DNA from: Halicephalobus mephisto
Taxonomy: Eukaryota; Nematoda; Chromadorea; Rhabditida; Panagrolaimidae
NCBI GenBank assembly: GCA_009193035.1
Contig: SWDT01000024.1
Coordinates: forward strand, 372,001-436,000
Length of the DNA: 64,000 nucleotides
Reading direction: 5' to 3'
Position numbers and translations under genes: made by a program. The notes under the pieces are model-generated. The model searched no databases, was not told the DNA's origin, and worked only from the letters and a program-made list of their open reading frames with translations. Positions 1 to 13,659 of the stretch are shown in pieces (position 1 is the first letter of the stretch; each line of letters begins with the position of its first letter).

Positions 1-346
1 GCGCGCAAAGTAGATAACTTTCACAATATTGGATAATCTTTTGGTAATTATCTCGTTTTGAAATTGTGGTCTTTGGTAGACTTGAGTCATCGATAAAAAT
101 AACGAAAATTTGAAACACCCCCCGGAAGATGCGATAATATTCGCTCACTAAAAATGATGAATCATCTTTTCATGACCTTTATATTCCCAGGCATTGCGCA
201 GTCAACAATCATTCCGTTTCTCTGGCGCGAGATCATACCCTCATTTCGTGTTTTGCGCTGTCTACATTTTTCTATCTTATAATTTTGGAAGAATTTTTTC
301 ATGATATATTTTTAGTTTGTTCTAACTCCTTGGCAAAGCTCTCAAG
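1..346 (+). promoter_or_regulatory. 5' flank of the actin gene
   Basis: No coding potential seen. The stretch holds an ATTGCGCAG box near 193-201 and a pyrimidine-rich GC block (TTTCTCTGGCGCG) near 217-229. A TATATTTTTAG acceptor-like site ends at 315, 31 nt before the actin ATG. Nematode actin mRNAs are commonly trans-spliced to SL1, so 315 is the likely leader acceptor; that part is inference. Confidence 0.4.
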
Positions 347-1615
<1,269 letters not shown>

Positions 1616-1617
1616 TG

Positions 1618-1623
1618 AATAAA
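1618..1623 (+). terminator. Poly(A) signal of the actin gene
   Basis: AATAAA lies 65 nt after the actin stop codon, a usual nematode 3' UTR length. Confidence 0.6.
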
Positions 1624-1627
1624 CCTG

Positions 1628-2615
<988 letters not shown>

Positions 2616-2904
2616 GAAGCTAATTCGGATCGAATTTCTAACCGATTTCTAACTAATTAAAATTAAAATTAAAATCCGAAAAAAACTGAATTCAAAAACC
2701 GAAGATTTCAAAAACCCACAGTTCTGGTTTAGAGCGATGGTTCTTGATGTGAATAAATCTATATATGAATTTATTTCAAATCTATTTTTACATAAATGCA
2801 CTTTTTTGAATAAATAAAACTCAATTTAATAATTTTCACTTATACATAATAATTCTATTTCCTTTTATTTTCCGTCAGATATATATCGCCAAATCGACTG
2901 TACG

Positions 2905-3085
2905 ACAGTTGCTCCTTTTTAATGCTTGCTTATTTCGAAATTTTTTCTTTTTTAAATTAATTTTTCCTACGTATCTGTGATTTTAAGTTAACTCAATTGC
3001 TAAATAAACCGATATAAAAAAGAAATAAATCCTACGAAATAAGAGGAGAAATGCCGCTGGGAAGTGTCTGTCGTATAGTTCACCA
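2905..3085. repeat. Dispersed palindromic repeat upstream of the receptor gene
   Basis: About 150 bp here closely resembles 27215-27360 in the same orientation (shared text includes TCTGTGATTT and a block ending CCGCTGGG). The ends carry short inverted words (GTACGACAG on the left, CTGTCGTA on the right). It looks like a small non-autonomous DNA element lying just upstream of the acetylcholine receptor start. Confidence 0.6.
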
Positions 3086-3279
3086 AACTTGTAATTTTTT
3101 CTATTATTTTTACCATGATCATATATATTATAAACAACTTGCTTTAAGTGACTAAGAATAAATTTAAACGTACTTGCTTCTGGGTAAGAAAAATTCTCGG
3201 ATTAACCAAGGGATGGCAGCTGTCGTTCCCAGCTTAGAGTGGCGGACTATGATTTCCTCAAGTCAATAAGTTACCGATA

Positions 3280-5285
3280 ATGGAAAGCTTATATCGATTG
3301 AATTCTTTGAAAGTATTATTATGGAGAAGTCTGGTGATAATTTTGATGACGTCAGAATTGAGAATCGAAAGCTCCAAATATGCGGATCAACTTTACGAAG
3401 ATTTGATGTATTATTACAACAAAAATGTCCGACCAGTTGCGAACAGTACACAAGCTCTGAAGGTCAAGTTTGGGTCCTCGTTGATCCGATTAATTAATGT
3501 GGTAAGTGGATCAAGAGCAAAACAGATTCCAAGAGTGTTTCTAGGATGAAGTCAACCAGGTTTTGACGACGAATCTCTGGCTAGAAATGGTAGGTTTCTT
3601 ATTCTATAGCTATCTTAATTACGTGATTCCAGCAATGGTACGATTATAAATTAAAATGGGACCCCGCAAAGTTCAATAATATTAGGAAACTTCACATCCC
3701 GAGCGACCAAATCTGGATTCCTGGTAAGTTCCCTTCATATATGGATTTTAATTATTTTCTCCGTTCAGACATTTTGCTTTATAATAATGCCGATGGAGAG
3801 CCTCATATATCCATTATGAGTGATGCCATTGTGTATTACACGGGTCTAGTCGTCTGGAAACCTCCTTCCATCTACAAAAGCTTCTGCACGGTTTGTCCTT
3901 GTTTTAATCCATCGCTTTTCACCTATTCTTGTTTCAGATCGACATTAAATACTTCCCTTATGATATCCAAGTAAGATTGTATTTATTTTAAAAGATTCGA
4001 TATATGAAATCTTTTTAGTCTTGCGAAATGAAGTTCGGAGGATGGAGTTACAACGGTTTCCTCATGGACATCACCCAGCTGCCGAACAACCCGAATGATG
4101 TGATTGAAACAAGATACGACGAAGAAGGACGAGATTACCAGTTTCTGAATCCAGGAATGGATCTTTCTGCTTATTACCCTAGTCTAGAATGGGACGTGAT
4201 CGAGTTGACTTCAAAACGTCACGAACAGCTTTATCCTGGTTGCTGTGGACAAGACATGTACATTGATATTACATTCGAGATGACTCTGAGAAGGAAAGCT
4301 TTGTTTTACACTGTAAATCTCGTAATTCCTTGTGTAATTTTCGGTGAGTCATTTTTTAAACTTTTTATATATGGATTTCCTTTCTCAAGGATTTCCATAT
4401 ATGAATTTCTATTTTTAAAGATTTTTACACGTGAATTTTTATTTTTAAGAATTTTGATATATGAATTTCTCTTTTCAGCCATGTTGACAACATTCGTCTT
4501 CTACATTCCATTGAGGGAACATAAAGTAACCTTCTCTGTCAACGTGTTGGTTACATTGACCGTCTTTTACCTTGTTTTAATTGATCTGGTCCCTCCGACG
4601 AGTTTGGTTATTCCGTTGATAGGAAGATACCTGTTATTCACACTGCTTCTCGTCACTTCTTCCATCATGGTTTCTGTATTTATTTTGAATATTTTCCGAA
4701 GAGATGCCTCTACTCACACTATGCCGAGTTGGATGAAAAAGGTTTTTTTAGGAAGACTTCCAGGGTTACTGTGTATCAAGCCGCCGGAACCCGACGCTTT
4801 GATTTCCGATGACGGAAGTTCTATGTCAGGTAAATTATTAAATTTAAATTTAAATTTTGGATTTAGATCAAATTTCAGATGCTCATACTTCCATCCCGAA
4901 CATCTCCAGAAGGGCTTCCCCTTACTTCCTGAACGTTACGAGTATGATGGATTCAGAAACCCGTCTTTCCCAACTTGCCCAATTACGAGGAATGCATCCA
5001 GACGTGATCAGAAGAATGATCGACAACGTCGCTTTCATTGCGGATCACTTTCGGGCCAAAAGAAAAAGGGACAAAGTGGCGGAAGAGTGGTGCTATGTTG
5101 CAATGGTATTTGATAGAGTTCTTTTAATTATTTTCTCCATAATTAACATTATTGGAGCTACGTTGATTTTAACTCAAGCTCCATCTATTTTTGACACTAG
5201 AGAACCACTTCAGATCATGCTAGCAACGAAACCCCTAAGTGCAGACACGTTTGAACACTTTTTGATGAATGGAAGTACTTTTTGA
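3280..5285 (+). CDS. Nicotinic acetylcholine receptor alpha subunit (UNC-63/UNC-38/ACR-12-like)
   Basis: Cys-loop ligand-gated cation channel subunit of the cholinergic synapse or muscle membrane. Exons: 3280-3501, 3545-3589, 3633-3723, 3769-3890, 3938-3970, 4019-4343, 4479-4829, 4879-5285. The spliced frame gives 531 aa. A signal peptide lies at about residues 1-32, followed by the extracellular domain with WLEMQWYDYKLKWDP and IPDILLYNNADGE. The Cys loop is C159-x13-C173. The vicinal cysteines YPGCC at 246-247 define an alpha subunit. TM1 is around 263-290, TM2 (TVFYLVLIDLVPPTS) around 300-320, TM3 around 328-348, then a long loop and TM4 near the C-terminus. The last intron has two in-frame acceptors (4866 or 4878). 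I chose 4878 because the other leaves a 37-nt intron; the alternative adds four residues. The gene is complete. The exact C. elegans orthologue is not decided from memory. Confidence 0.93.
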
Positions 5286-5299
5286 AAACAGAATACAGA

Positions 5300-5305
5300 T
5301 TTATT
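5300..5305 (-). terminator. Poly(A) signal of the minus-strand secreted-protein gene
   Basis: TTTATT on the plus strand reads AATAAA on the minus strand, 62 nt past that gene's stop codon. It lies only 15 nt beyond the receptor stop, so the two 3' UTRs must overlap or abut. Confidence 0.6.
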
Positions 5306-5367
5306 AGATGAAAAATGAAAATTTTATCCACAAAGTTTCTCCAAGGTGAATTGCAAGACATGAGACC

Positions 5368-7763
5368 TCAGGTGTTGATTCTCATGAGGATCTTCTTCAT
5401 TGTGCCTCCGAAGCCGTTCGAAGTGCCGAATCTGACGGAATGCTAAAATCGGATTTTAAATTATTATAAAACTTAAAAATGCCTTTTAGTAGTTGTCTCA
5501 ACACGAATTTCCAGAAACTACTGTAACCTAAGGAGTAATTTTAATTTGGTATAGGTTATTTCGTAATTAACGTTTTTGAACTTTATCCGGATAGATCTAG
5601 AAATTCCTAGAGTAAGGTCATATAGGGCATAAAAGGCTTTGTTCACTTTCGAAGATCATGAAGATGTCAATGGATATTCGAAAAACCACAACATCAAAAT
5701 GCCTTATCAACAACAAATTAGTGTGCTTATTATGTAATTGCAGAAATTAAAAACGAAAATGTTTACGAAATGGTATTGAAGGAAATTTTTAGGATTTTCT
5801 AAAAAGTTCTGGAATTTAGGTAAAAAGAGAGAGAGAGAGAGAGAGAGGAAAGGAAGCGAGTGAGAAAGAGAGAGAGGAGCGAGTGAGAAGGAGCGAGAAA
5901 GAGAGGAGCGAGTCAATTCGCCAAATTTACCACTATTATTAATTTCTCTCTCTCTTTGCGCGGGAATTCAAAAACTTCAAAGAACAGCTTTTTTGATTAT
6001 CTCTAATTTAACATACCGGAGCCCAAAGTTTGTTAATTTTTCTTTCATAAACATTAGGGTACAAGGGATGCCTATCGAGTTTTTTAGCTCCAAAGAGGTT
6101 CTGAACGACGAAGTCCTGATTCTGGATGGCTCTCTCTGCCTCAATATTAGCTGCAGCAACAGGGAGAGATCTTCTGGTGAAGGGACCGGTAAAGAGCCCG
6201 GGGAAGTATCTCGGGGAGATGACTACTGTATCTGTTTCTGGATTGAAAATATCCGGGTCTTCAGCGACGGATTGTGAAAAAAGTCTAAAAATAAATTTTT
6301 TAATTTAAAAAAAAAAAATTCCAAAATTCCCAGAAAACAATTGTTTATTAAATATTGAAATAAATAACTTTTGTTATAAAAATAAAAAATTGCAAATACA
6401 AAATAATTCAAAAAATTTCAGTTTTTTTGTATTTTGAAATCTGCAAATAATTAATTTAAATGTTAATTTTATTATTTATTTTACATAGAAAAATATTTTT
6501 TATTAAATTTCAAAATCTAAAAAATTTTAAATTTTAATCGAAAATTTATTTTTAAATAAAAATTATTCAAAAAAATTTAAAATTAACTTTATTAATAAAT
6601 TTGAAAAATTAAAAAACTTAAAAAAGTTGAATTTATTTTTACTAAGAAAATCCTCAAAAATCAAAGAAAATAAAATTTCGAAAATTTATTAAAAATAAAA
6701 ATTTTATTCAATTTAATCTAAAATTTTGGATTTTCTTAGAAATTAAAAAAAATTATCGAATATGACTAACATAAATTTATTGAAATAACTTAAAAACATC
6801 AAATCCAGAAAAGCTAATTTTATGCTTACTCATTTTAATGATGTAAACCAATTTTAAGCTAATTTATCTTTTTTAATTTTTATAAAAATTTTTAATTTTT
6901 TTATTTTTAAGATAGTTTAATAATGCTAAATGTCGATAATAATATTTTTAAAAATTAATGTTATTTCGAATTTTTTTTCGACACGAATTTACAGAACTTT
7001 CTAAAAACTACAGTAATCTACACTATGATTGATGATGAAATTGTATAAAATTACGAAATAATCATGTATTAAAAAATAAAAAATTAATGTTATTTCAAAA
7101 TTGTCTTGATGTGAATTTGTAGAACTTCTTAGGAACTACAGTAATCTACACGATAATTATTTCGTAATTTTATCCAATTTCATGATCAATTATGCATTAT
7201 AAAAATTAAAAATTAATGTTATTTCGAAGTTGTTTCGATATGAATTTGTAGAATTTTTAAAATTATCTTAAAAAAATTAACAAATAACTAGTGGTCAATT
7301 TCATCAAAAAACCAGAGTTCAAAGTCGAAACTTGGACTTTTCGTTTTAAAACATAATTTTTTAAATTTGGACTTTTCGTGCTGAGACACGACCTTCGAAA
7401 TTTGGACTTTTCGTGTTAGAACATATTGAAGTATCATTTTTAATTCGGAAAGTTCAGATATCAAATTTTACCAATTTAGGGAAAACTACTTTTTGAAGTA
7501 GAAAAATCTACAAGTGCTGTCTCAACGCGAAAAGCTCAAATTTTGACTTTGAAGAAATGAAACAAATTTTTTTATTACGAAATTCGCTTTTTCTACGTAG
7601 AAATTAAAAAATTACAAATAATTTTTAATTTTAATACTTGTGTCCCAAAATTTCGAAATATTTAAAAACAAAAATAAACTTACAGAGACCCAATAACAGC
7701 AAAAATAAAAAAATTATTCAATCCAAGTGAAACTCTAGTGTTGACCAAAAAGGAGGATTTCAT
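5368..7763 (-). CDS. Small secreted protein, three exons, 140 aa, family not recognised
   Basis: Exons on the minus strand: 7763-7684, 6284-6017, 5442-5368. Introns are 1,399 and 574 nt with GTAAG/GTATG donors and TTTTAG acceptors, and all three exons join in frame (phases 2 and 0). The start is MKSSFLVNTRVSLGLNNFF, then a hydrophobic run and a likely signal cleavage before EDPDIFNPETD at about residue 36. The mature part has a dibasic TRR near residue 64, KK pairs, and near the end APHSVRFGTSNGFGG. VRFG recalls an amidated RF-peptide, but no basic pair follows it, so a neuropeptide role is not claimed. There are no membrane segments after the leader. It converges tail-to-tail with the acetylcholine receptor gene. 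The large introns are full of repeats, and one arm of an inverted repeat sits in intron 2. Confidence 0.72.
5744..5994 (+). repeat. Left arm of a ~250-bp inverted repeat with GA-rich core
   Basis: Reverse-complements to 8915-9183 along its whole length. Shared landmarks are AAATTAAAAACGAAAATG at the outer end, a GAGA-rich middle with repeated GGAGCGAGT, TTCGCCAAATTTACCACT, GCGCGGGAATTC and AAAGAACAGC at the inner end. The GA core differs in copy number between the arms. It lies in intron 2 of the minus-strand secreted-protein gene. Confidence 0.85.
6290..7680 (-). repeat. AT-rich intron 1 of the secreted-protein gene with a tandem array
   Basis: The intron is mostly A/T tracts. Between about 6960 and 7260 three diverged copies of a ~130-bp unit follow each other. 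Each contains TTAATGTTATTTCRAA, a TCGAYRYGAATTT, an ACAGTAATCTACAC and a TTATTTCGTAATTTTATCC block. From 7310 to 7560 the word GGACTTTTCGTG and related copies recur. No exon seen. Confidence 0.6.
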
Positions 7764-7999
7764 GGTGATGTTAGTTGGGACCAAGCCTAAGGAAATAATT
7801 GTTTTATCAAAATTAAAAATATCACGCAAGTGTAATTTCGAAATTAAACACGGGAACGGAAATCTGCCGAAGGCGGAGCAGCTGGATGGTCTCCGAAAAT
7901 CAGAAAGCTCAACCACCTTCATCAATGGTCATCATTTAATTTTTTTCTTTTAAAAAATTAATGTTTGAAAAAAAATTATTTTTTACGTAAAAATTAAAA

Positions 8000-8914
8000 T
8001 TTCATTGTGTAAGATTCAAAAAATCCGATTCAAACTGTAAACAAAGTCCAGAGGAAATGAGACGAGCTCCCGTTTTCGCAAGTCGTCAAAGGACAAAGAT
8101 TAACTCATTCATGAAAGTCAAGGTGGCTAGAATCCCAGGTTTCCGCTTCAAAAATAATCATCCTATGACGAAAATCAGAATAAACATCTTCAACCCGAAT
8201 TTTCAAAAGTCTGAAAATTCTTAAAAATCAAAGTTTCAGATGTTCGTTTTTGGGATTTTCATTAGATTGTAAAAACATCGAAGATTTGGACGAGATTTTG
8301 GAAGATTCAAAAAGCTTCTATGAAGTTATTAAAGGTTTTAAAATTTTTCACTGGATTATAAAAACATAAGATTCTAAAAAATTTCAAAAATTTTCACAAG
8401 ATTTTCCAAAATTTCGAAACTTTCGACGAGATTCCAGAAAATTTCATAAAATTTTTAGTTTTTAGAATCTTAAATTCTGAAATTTTAAAAAGTTTAAAAA
8501 TTTTTCACTGTATTTCGAAATATCCCTAAATTTGAACAAAATTATAAAAGATTTTAAAAACCTTCGTAAAAATCGTAAAAAATTGAAAACTTTATTGAAT
8601 CCAAAAAACTAGAAATTTGAATGAAATTGTATTTTGATTAATATGAAAAATATAAATTTTTACTGAGAAATTCCCTCGACGCGAATTTCCAAATATTTTA
8701 GACATTTCCAAATTCTAATTTCGAAAGTTTCACTGAATTTTTAAAAACCTTGAAAAAATTAAAAACTACAATTAAATTCTAAATATAGGAAATTGCACAA
8801 TTTTAAATTAAAATGACGAATGTTCATATTTTATAAAATAAAAAATTTAAAATTCAACAGTAATTTATATATGGAATTCCATTATTTAAATTTGAGTTTT
8901 AAAAGCAAATAATT
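8000..8914. other. AT-rich flank upstream of the secreted-protein gene
   Basis: A GC-richer patch at 8040-8160 may be its promoter. Beyond it lie phased A- and T-runs at about one helical turn (AAAATTTC, TTTTCA, GATT words), resembling the periodic A/T clusters known in Caenorhabditis introns and germline genes. No exon seen. Confidence 0.4.
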
Positions 8915-9183
8915 AAAAAAGCTGTTCTTTGAGATTTTTGAATTCCCGCGCAAAGAGAGAGAGAGAGAAATTAATAATAGTGGTAAATTTGGCGAATTGA
9001 CTCGCTCCTCTCTCTCTCTCACTCGCTCCTTTCTCTCACTCGCTCCTTTCTCTCACTCGCTCCCCTCTCTCACTCGCTTCCTTTCCTCTCGCTCTCTCTC
9101 TTTTTACCTAAATTCAGAGCTTTTTAGAAAATCCTAAAAATTTCCTTCAATGCGATTTCGTAAACATTTTCGTTTTTAATTTT
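8915..9183 (-). repeat. Right arm of the ~250-bp inverted repeat
   Basis: Reverse complement of 5744-5994, with a longer CT-rich core (several CACTCGCTCC units). It begins AAAAAAGCTGTTCTTTGA and ends CGTTTTTAATTT. The two arms face each other across 2.9 kb that contains exons 1 and 2 of the secreted-protein gene. Confidence 0.85.
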
Positions 9184-10249
9184 GTAGTACAATCTTTTCC
9201 GTAAACATTAAAAAAATTGTTTTTATAAAAACTAAAATCCTTTTAAAGAACATATTGTTTTTCCAAAGATAACTGTAGATTATAACAATAAACATTTCCC
9301 CCGAGATGTAATTCTGCAAAATTGTGTAGTTTTGGAAAATGAAAACATTATTGAGAGTATGATAGCACATTTGCTCAGTGAAAACTTCAGCGTCATCTCT
9401 TAAAGTAGAAATTGCTTTAATTGCACAATCAAATCCGTTTTCGAAATCGGAAGTTCGAGACCGAAAAACACGTAACGGATGTTTTGGAAAAATCTAGTTT
9501 TTTTACTTTTTGAAATTTCTAACAAAGAAATACATTTTCGAAAATTTCTGTTTTTACAACTAAGAAAAAAACGAAAAAATATTTCAATTTTTAAAAATTC
9601 GGAAATATTGGAAAATAAAAAAATAACATTGTAATTTATTATTGACAAATTAATTAAAAAAATTGTTAGAAAATTAGAAGTGAATAATTTTAAGAAATTT
9701 TCCTAGGATGAGTTTCCGGAATTCTTTAAAAATTTCCAGAATTTCAAATTAATTCAAAAAAGTTTGAATTTCGACACGCTGCAGAAATTATCACGAGATT
9801 CTGGAGGACTTGAGGAACTTACGGATTCTTAAAAGTGTTCAGAATATTCTACTAGATTCTACGAAATTCTGATTTCATTCATAAAAAATTAAAAATCGTA
9901 ATAATTATTTTTAAAAAATTTTCAATTTATTTTAAAAATTGAAATAGTTGTAATTGCCTCAAGTACAGTAAGTACAGTATATCATATCCTAGGACCTTTG
10001 GCCTCTGGATATTTTTAAATTCTATTAAAATAAAAATCCTTTATTGTATTTTCTAAATTCCTACGGCTTCTAATTCAGGACAAAAGGCCAGACTACCCGC
10101 TTTTGCAGATTTAAAATGCAATATCTTGTAAGAAGACATGTAACCAGAAAAAAATGAAAATGAAGGGATTTAGTTCAGGTCGTTTGAGGTTTTATTAAAA
10201 AAAGGAAAATAAAAAACTAAAACGATTTTAAAAAGCATTGTAAAAATTA
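9184..10249. other. Gene-free AT-rich stretch
   Basis: Short ORFs on both strands have no splice context or recognisable composition. A small GC-richer patch at 9980-10100 carries a doubled AAGTACAGT. Nothing else seen. Confidence 0.4.
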
Positions 10250-10850
10250 AAAATAAATTTACAATTGGTCTCGAAGTGAACTTTTGGCTTTTTAAAAACC
10301 ACAGTAGTCTAAGTGGTAATTTTGGTTTTGCGCAGGAGTTATTTCGTAATCGATCATGTATTAAAAAATAAAAAGTTAATGTTATTTCAAAGTTGTCTAT
10401 GAATTTGTAGTACTTCTTAGGAACTACAGTAATCTACATGATGATTGATTACGAAATAATTGTACATCACAAAAATTAAAAATTAACTTTATTGCGAGGT
10501 TATCTTGACACGAGTTTCTAGAACTTAATAAACACTAAATTAACCTACATGACATTTTGGCTTCACGTAAGTTATTTCATAATCAATCATGTATGAAAAA
10601 AATAAAAAATAAATGTTATTTAAAAATTGCCTCTATGTGAATTTTTAGGAACTTAATATGAACTACAGTAATCTACACGATGATTATTTCGTAATTTTAT
10701 CCAATTTCATGATCAATCATGTATGAAAAAAATAAAAAATTAATGTTATTTCGAAGTTGTTTCGATATGGATTTTTAGAAACTTAATATGAACTACAGTA
10801 ATCTACATAACGATTATTTCGTAATTTTATGTGATTTTGTGTTTAATTTC
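10250..10850 (+). repeat. Tandem array of a ~100-130-bp unit, about five copies
   Basis: Each unit contains AATTAATGTTATTTCRAAGTTG, then TTNTAGAACTT, ACTACAGTAATCTACAYRA, TTATTTCGTAATTTTATCC and TCATGATCAATCATGTATGA. The same unit occurs as three copies at 6960-7260 and as single decayed copies near 5500, 33310-33480 and 40440-40530. Confidence 0.75.
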
Positions 10851-12104
10851 CCGGAATTACAGTACTCATGTGTAAATCCAGAAACTCCTACAGTAGGGCC
10901 ATACGGGAACATAACTTTTTACCTAACTTCCAAGGTTAATAATTATACATTAAAATAATAACAAATATCCTAAAATCATTTTTGACCCCGAACTATCGAG
11001 TATAATTTCCTTGTTTAAATTTATTAACATCAAAAACGTGATATTCACGTCTTCGCTATTGAAAGTAGACTTTAATCAATCCGCTTTTTGAAACACGTTT
11101 TATCTCATTTTGTGGATTAGGGACTAAATATTCAGAACGTATAGTTCATTGTTGTTGGATGTTCTTCTGAAGAAAGGAAATTAAAAAGTAAATGACCTTT
11201 CATATATCAAGTGATGGGATTAAATCACGTAACGTTTTAAAAAATATAGTCCATTTTGCAGGTTAACTGATGTTCATTCAAAATTCATGTTAAAAATTTC
11301 GTGGATGATTTTTGAGAACGAAGGAAAGACAAAAAATAAGTTAAATTTCATATATAAAAAAATTCAGAATTTAGTCAAATTATTTTAAAAAAATTATTAT
11401 TAATTGCATAAGTTACGAAATAACTATTCAAAATTCATGTTAAAAATTTCGTGGATGATTTTTGAAAACGAAGAAACAAAATATAAACGTGAAATTTTAT
11501 AAAGTTGATACTTTGTTTAGCAACTTTGAAACAAGTTCCTAATAACTTTGAAAATTAACAAATATCCATTCAAAAATTATTCAATTTTTCTTAGATGTGT
11601 TTCTGAAGTTCTGAAATCGAATAAATACGTAAATTTTCATACAAAAAAGAAAGTTTGGTTCAGTAACTTTTTGAAACAAATTCTTACTAATTTTCTGAAT
11701 TAGCAGATATCCATTCAGAATCCACATAAAAAATGTGTCGGATGTTTTTCTAAAACGAAAAAAAATAAATACAAACATTCCATATATCAACCGTTGAGAT
11801 TTGATTGAGTAACTTTTTGAAACAGATTTCTGCTAATTTCGAAATTTGTCAAGTATTTATTTAAAAACCACTGTTCGTTTTTGAAAAACATTTTTCGAAA
11901 AAGAAAAAGTTGGATAAATATGTGAAATTTCAGAAGTCAAAAATTAAACTGTAATCGAAGTGAATTTTAAAACAAATTAAAGCTTGTTTGACGGCTTATA
12001 AGGTACCTATTCATAAATTTCTTGTTGGATGATCTTCTAGAGAGAAAATTAGATAAAAGTGTAAAATTTCATATATTGAAAATTCAAAAAACAAATTCGT
12101 GTAT
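10851..12104. other. Gene-free stretch with diverged ~150-bp direct repeats
   Basis: Blocks such as ATTCATGTTAAAAATTTCGTGGATGATTTTTGA (11287 and 11431) and TTTTGAAACAAATTC recur about every 150 bp to 11970. No exon seen. Confidence 0.45.
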
Positions 12105-12530
12105 CTGAAAAGTGAATTTATTTGTCTAGGAAACGGATTTTCGTTTATTTGGTGAATGAATTCTGTTATTTAGTAAGCGAATTCGCTTGTCTGAGAAACA
12201 AGGTTATATATTTAATAAGCGAACCTTGGATTACCTAGTTAGTGAATTCGTTTATTGAAAAAACGAACTCGCTTATTTGAGGAATGAATTTCGTTATTTA
12301 GTAAGCGAATTCGCTTATCTAATGAAGAAACTCGTTTATTAAAGAAGCGAATTCGCTTATTTGAGGAATGAATTCCATTGTTTAGTAAGCGAATTCGCTT
12401 ATATAATAAAGAAACTCGTTTATTGAAAAAACGAATTCGCTTATTTGAGAAGTAAATTTCGTTATTTAGTAAGCGAATTCGCTTGTCTGAAAAGTGAACT
12501 CGTTTGTATGGGAAATGAACTTTCAATTAC
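12105..12530. repeat. 21-bp minisatellite with an 84-bp higher-order unit
   Basis: About twenty 21-bp units of the form GAATTCGCTTATTTGAGGAAT. In the central part they are grouped in fours: a unit starting GAATTCGCTTATC, one starting AAACTCGTTTATT, one starting GAATTCGCTTATTTGA and one starting GAATTYCRTTRTTTAG. That gives an 84-bp period seen about twice to three times. Many unit junctions make the 12-bp palindrome AGCGAATTCGCT. The period is a multiple of three, so the minus strand stays open and would encode heptads such as NKRIRFF. I treat this as a minisatellite and not a gene. Confidence 0.8.
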
Positions 12531-13659
12531 CTATTTTAGAGTTCTTCATTTTCTATTTTAACTTCATTCATTTTGATAATTCTTCTTTAATGAGGTCTAT
12601 TTTTGCATTGATTCCAGTTGTTTAATTAATTTTTCAAACAAGCGATCAAAAAACAAGAGATCTTTGGTGTTGTAAATTACCTTGATCCAGAAAAGGAGTA
12701 ACATAGTATTACAGATTCTAGATGTATCTTCTAAAAATCCCGATCTGATACGTGACTAATCCGAAAAAACTACTAAAACTAAAGTTGCTTTTTTACAAGT
12801 TGTTTTGGAAAAATTTCAAAAACATTATCTGCGAGTGGTTCCCCAAGGAAAAAGTTGAATCATGTCCAGATTAATGAGAAATGAGCCATTCAACTGTTTT
12901 TTACGAAATCTCTCTAGATCAAGGAAAATTTGGCATCTTGGAAATTATTTTTTTAATTTTCTAAAAAATTCCAAAAATACGAGAAATTTTGAAATTTCAC
13001 TTTTAATATTTATTTTTTAAACTTTTTGCAAATTTTCGTTAAAATATAACTAGTTAAAAAACATGAAAATTGAAAACGAAAAAATATCTTTAAAAAATTT
13101 AAATTTTTAGTCGGTCATTTTTGATTGAATTTATTAAATAAAAAGTTTTATTTTTTTTCAAAGATCCTTCAGAAAAATAAAAAACAAATTTACCGCAATT
13201 GAGGATAATTAAAAAATCACGAAAAATTCCTAAAAATATTGCAATTTGAATATTTTTATAGTTTTTATAATGTTTGAAATTTTGTCTTATTGGACAATTA
13301 AAAGTTTCATTCAACGAAAATGACGAAATCTTTTTTTCTTTCTTTGTTCAGACCACTGAATACAGAAGTCACAAGGTTCCCGGAGTTTTACTGAAGTAGT
13401 TCAGTCACGGAAACCTGTCAAAGTTGAAAAAACAACAAATTTAAATTTATATTTTAATTAATTTCTGTTGTTTCAAAACAACTAAAAGACGTAAAATGTA
13501 GGAGGGTGGATTATAAAGTGTTCAATTTACTGAGTTGCTAGAAAAAGGGGATTAATGTTAGTGAATATAAAATAAAAATAAAGATTCTTATAATGTTCAA
13601 CAATTATTTTTGCACTGATTATTTTGAAGGCTTTCATTGCAGAAATAGCGACTGAAAAG
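12531..13659. other. Gene-free stretch
   Basis: Mostly A/T tracts. A pyrimidine tract ending in CAG at about 13350 is followed by a short GC-richer segment that opens a frame but stops within 16 codons. Nothing convincing. Confidence 0.4.

Noticed and set aside
5707..5916. 69-codon Ser/Leu minus-strand frame
   Set aside because: Produced by the GA/CT-rich core of the inverted repeat.
12239..12526. 95-codon minus-strand frame with basic heptads
   Set aside because: It is wholly made of the 21-bp minisatellite; a period divisible by three keeps a frame open without selection. No splice or start context.
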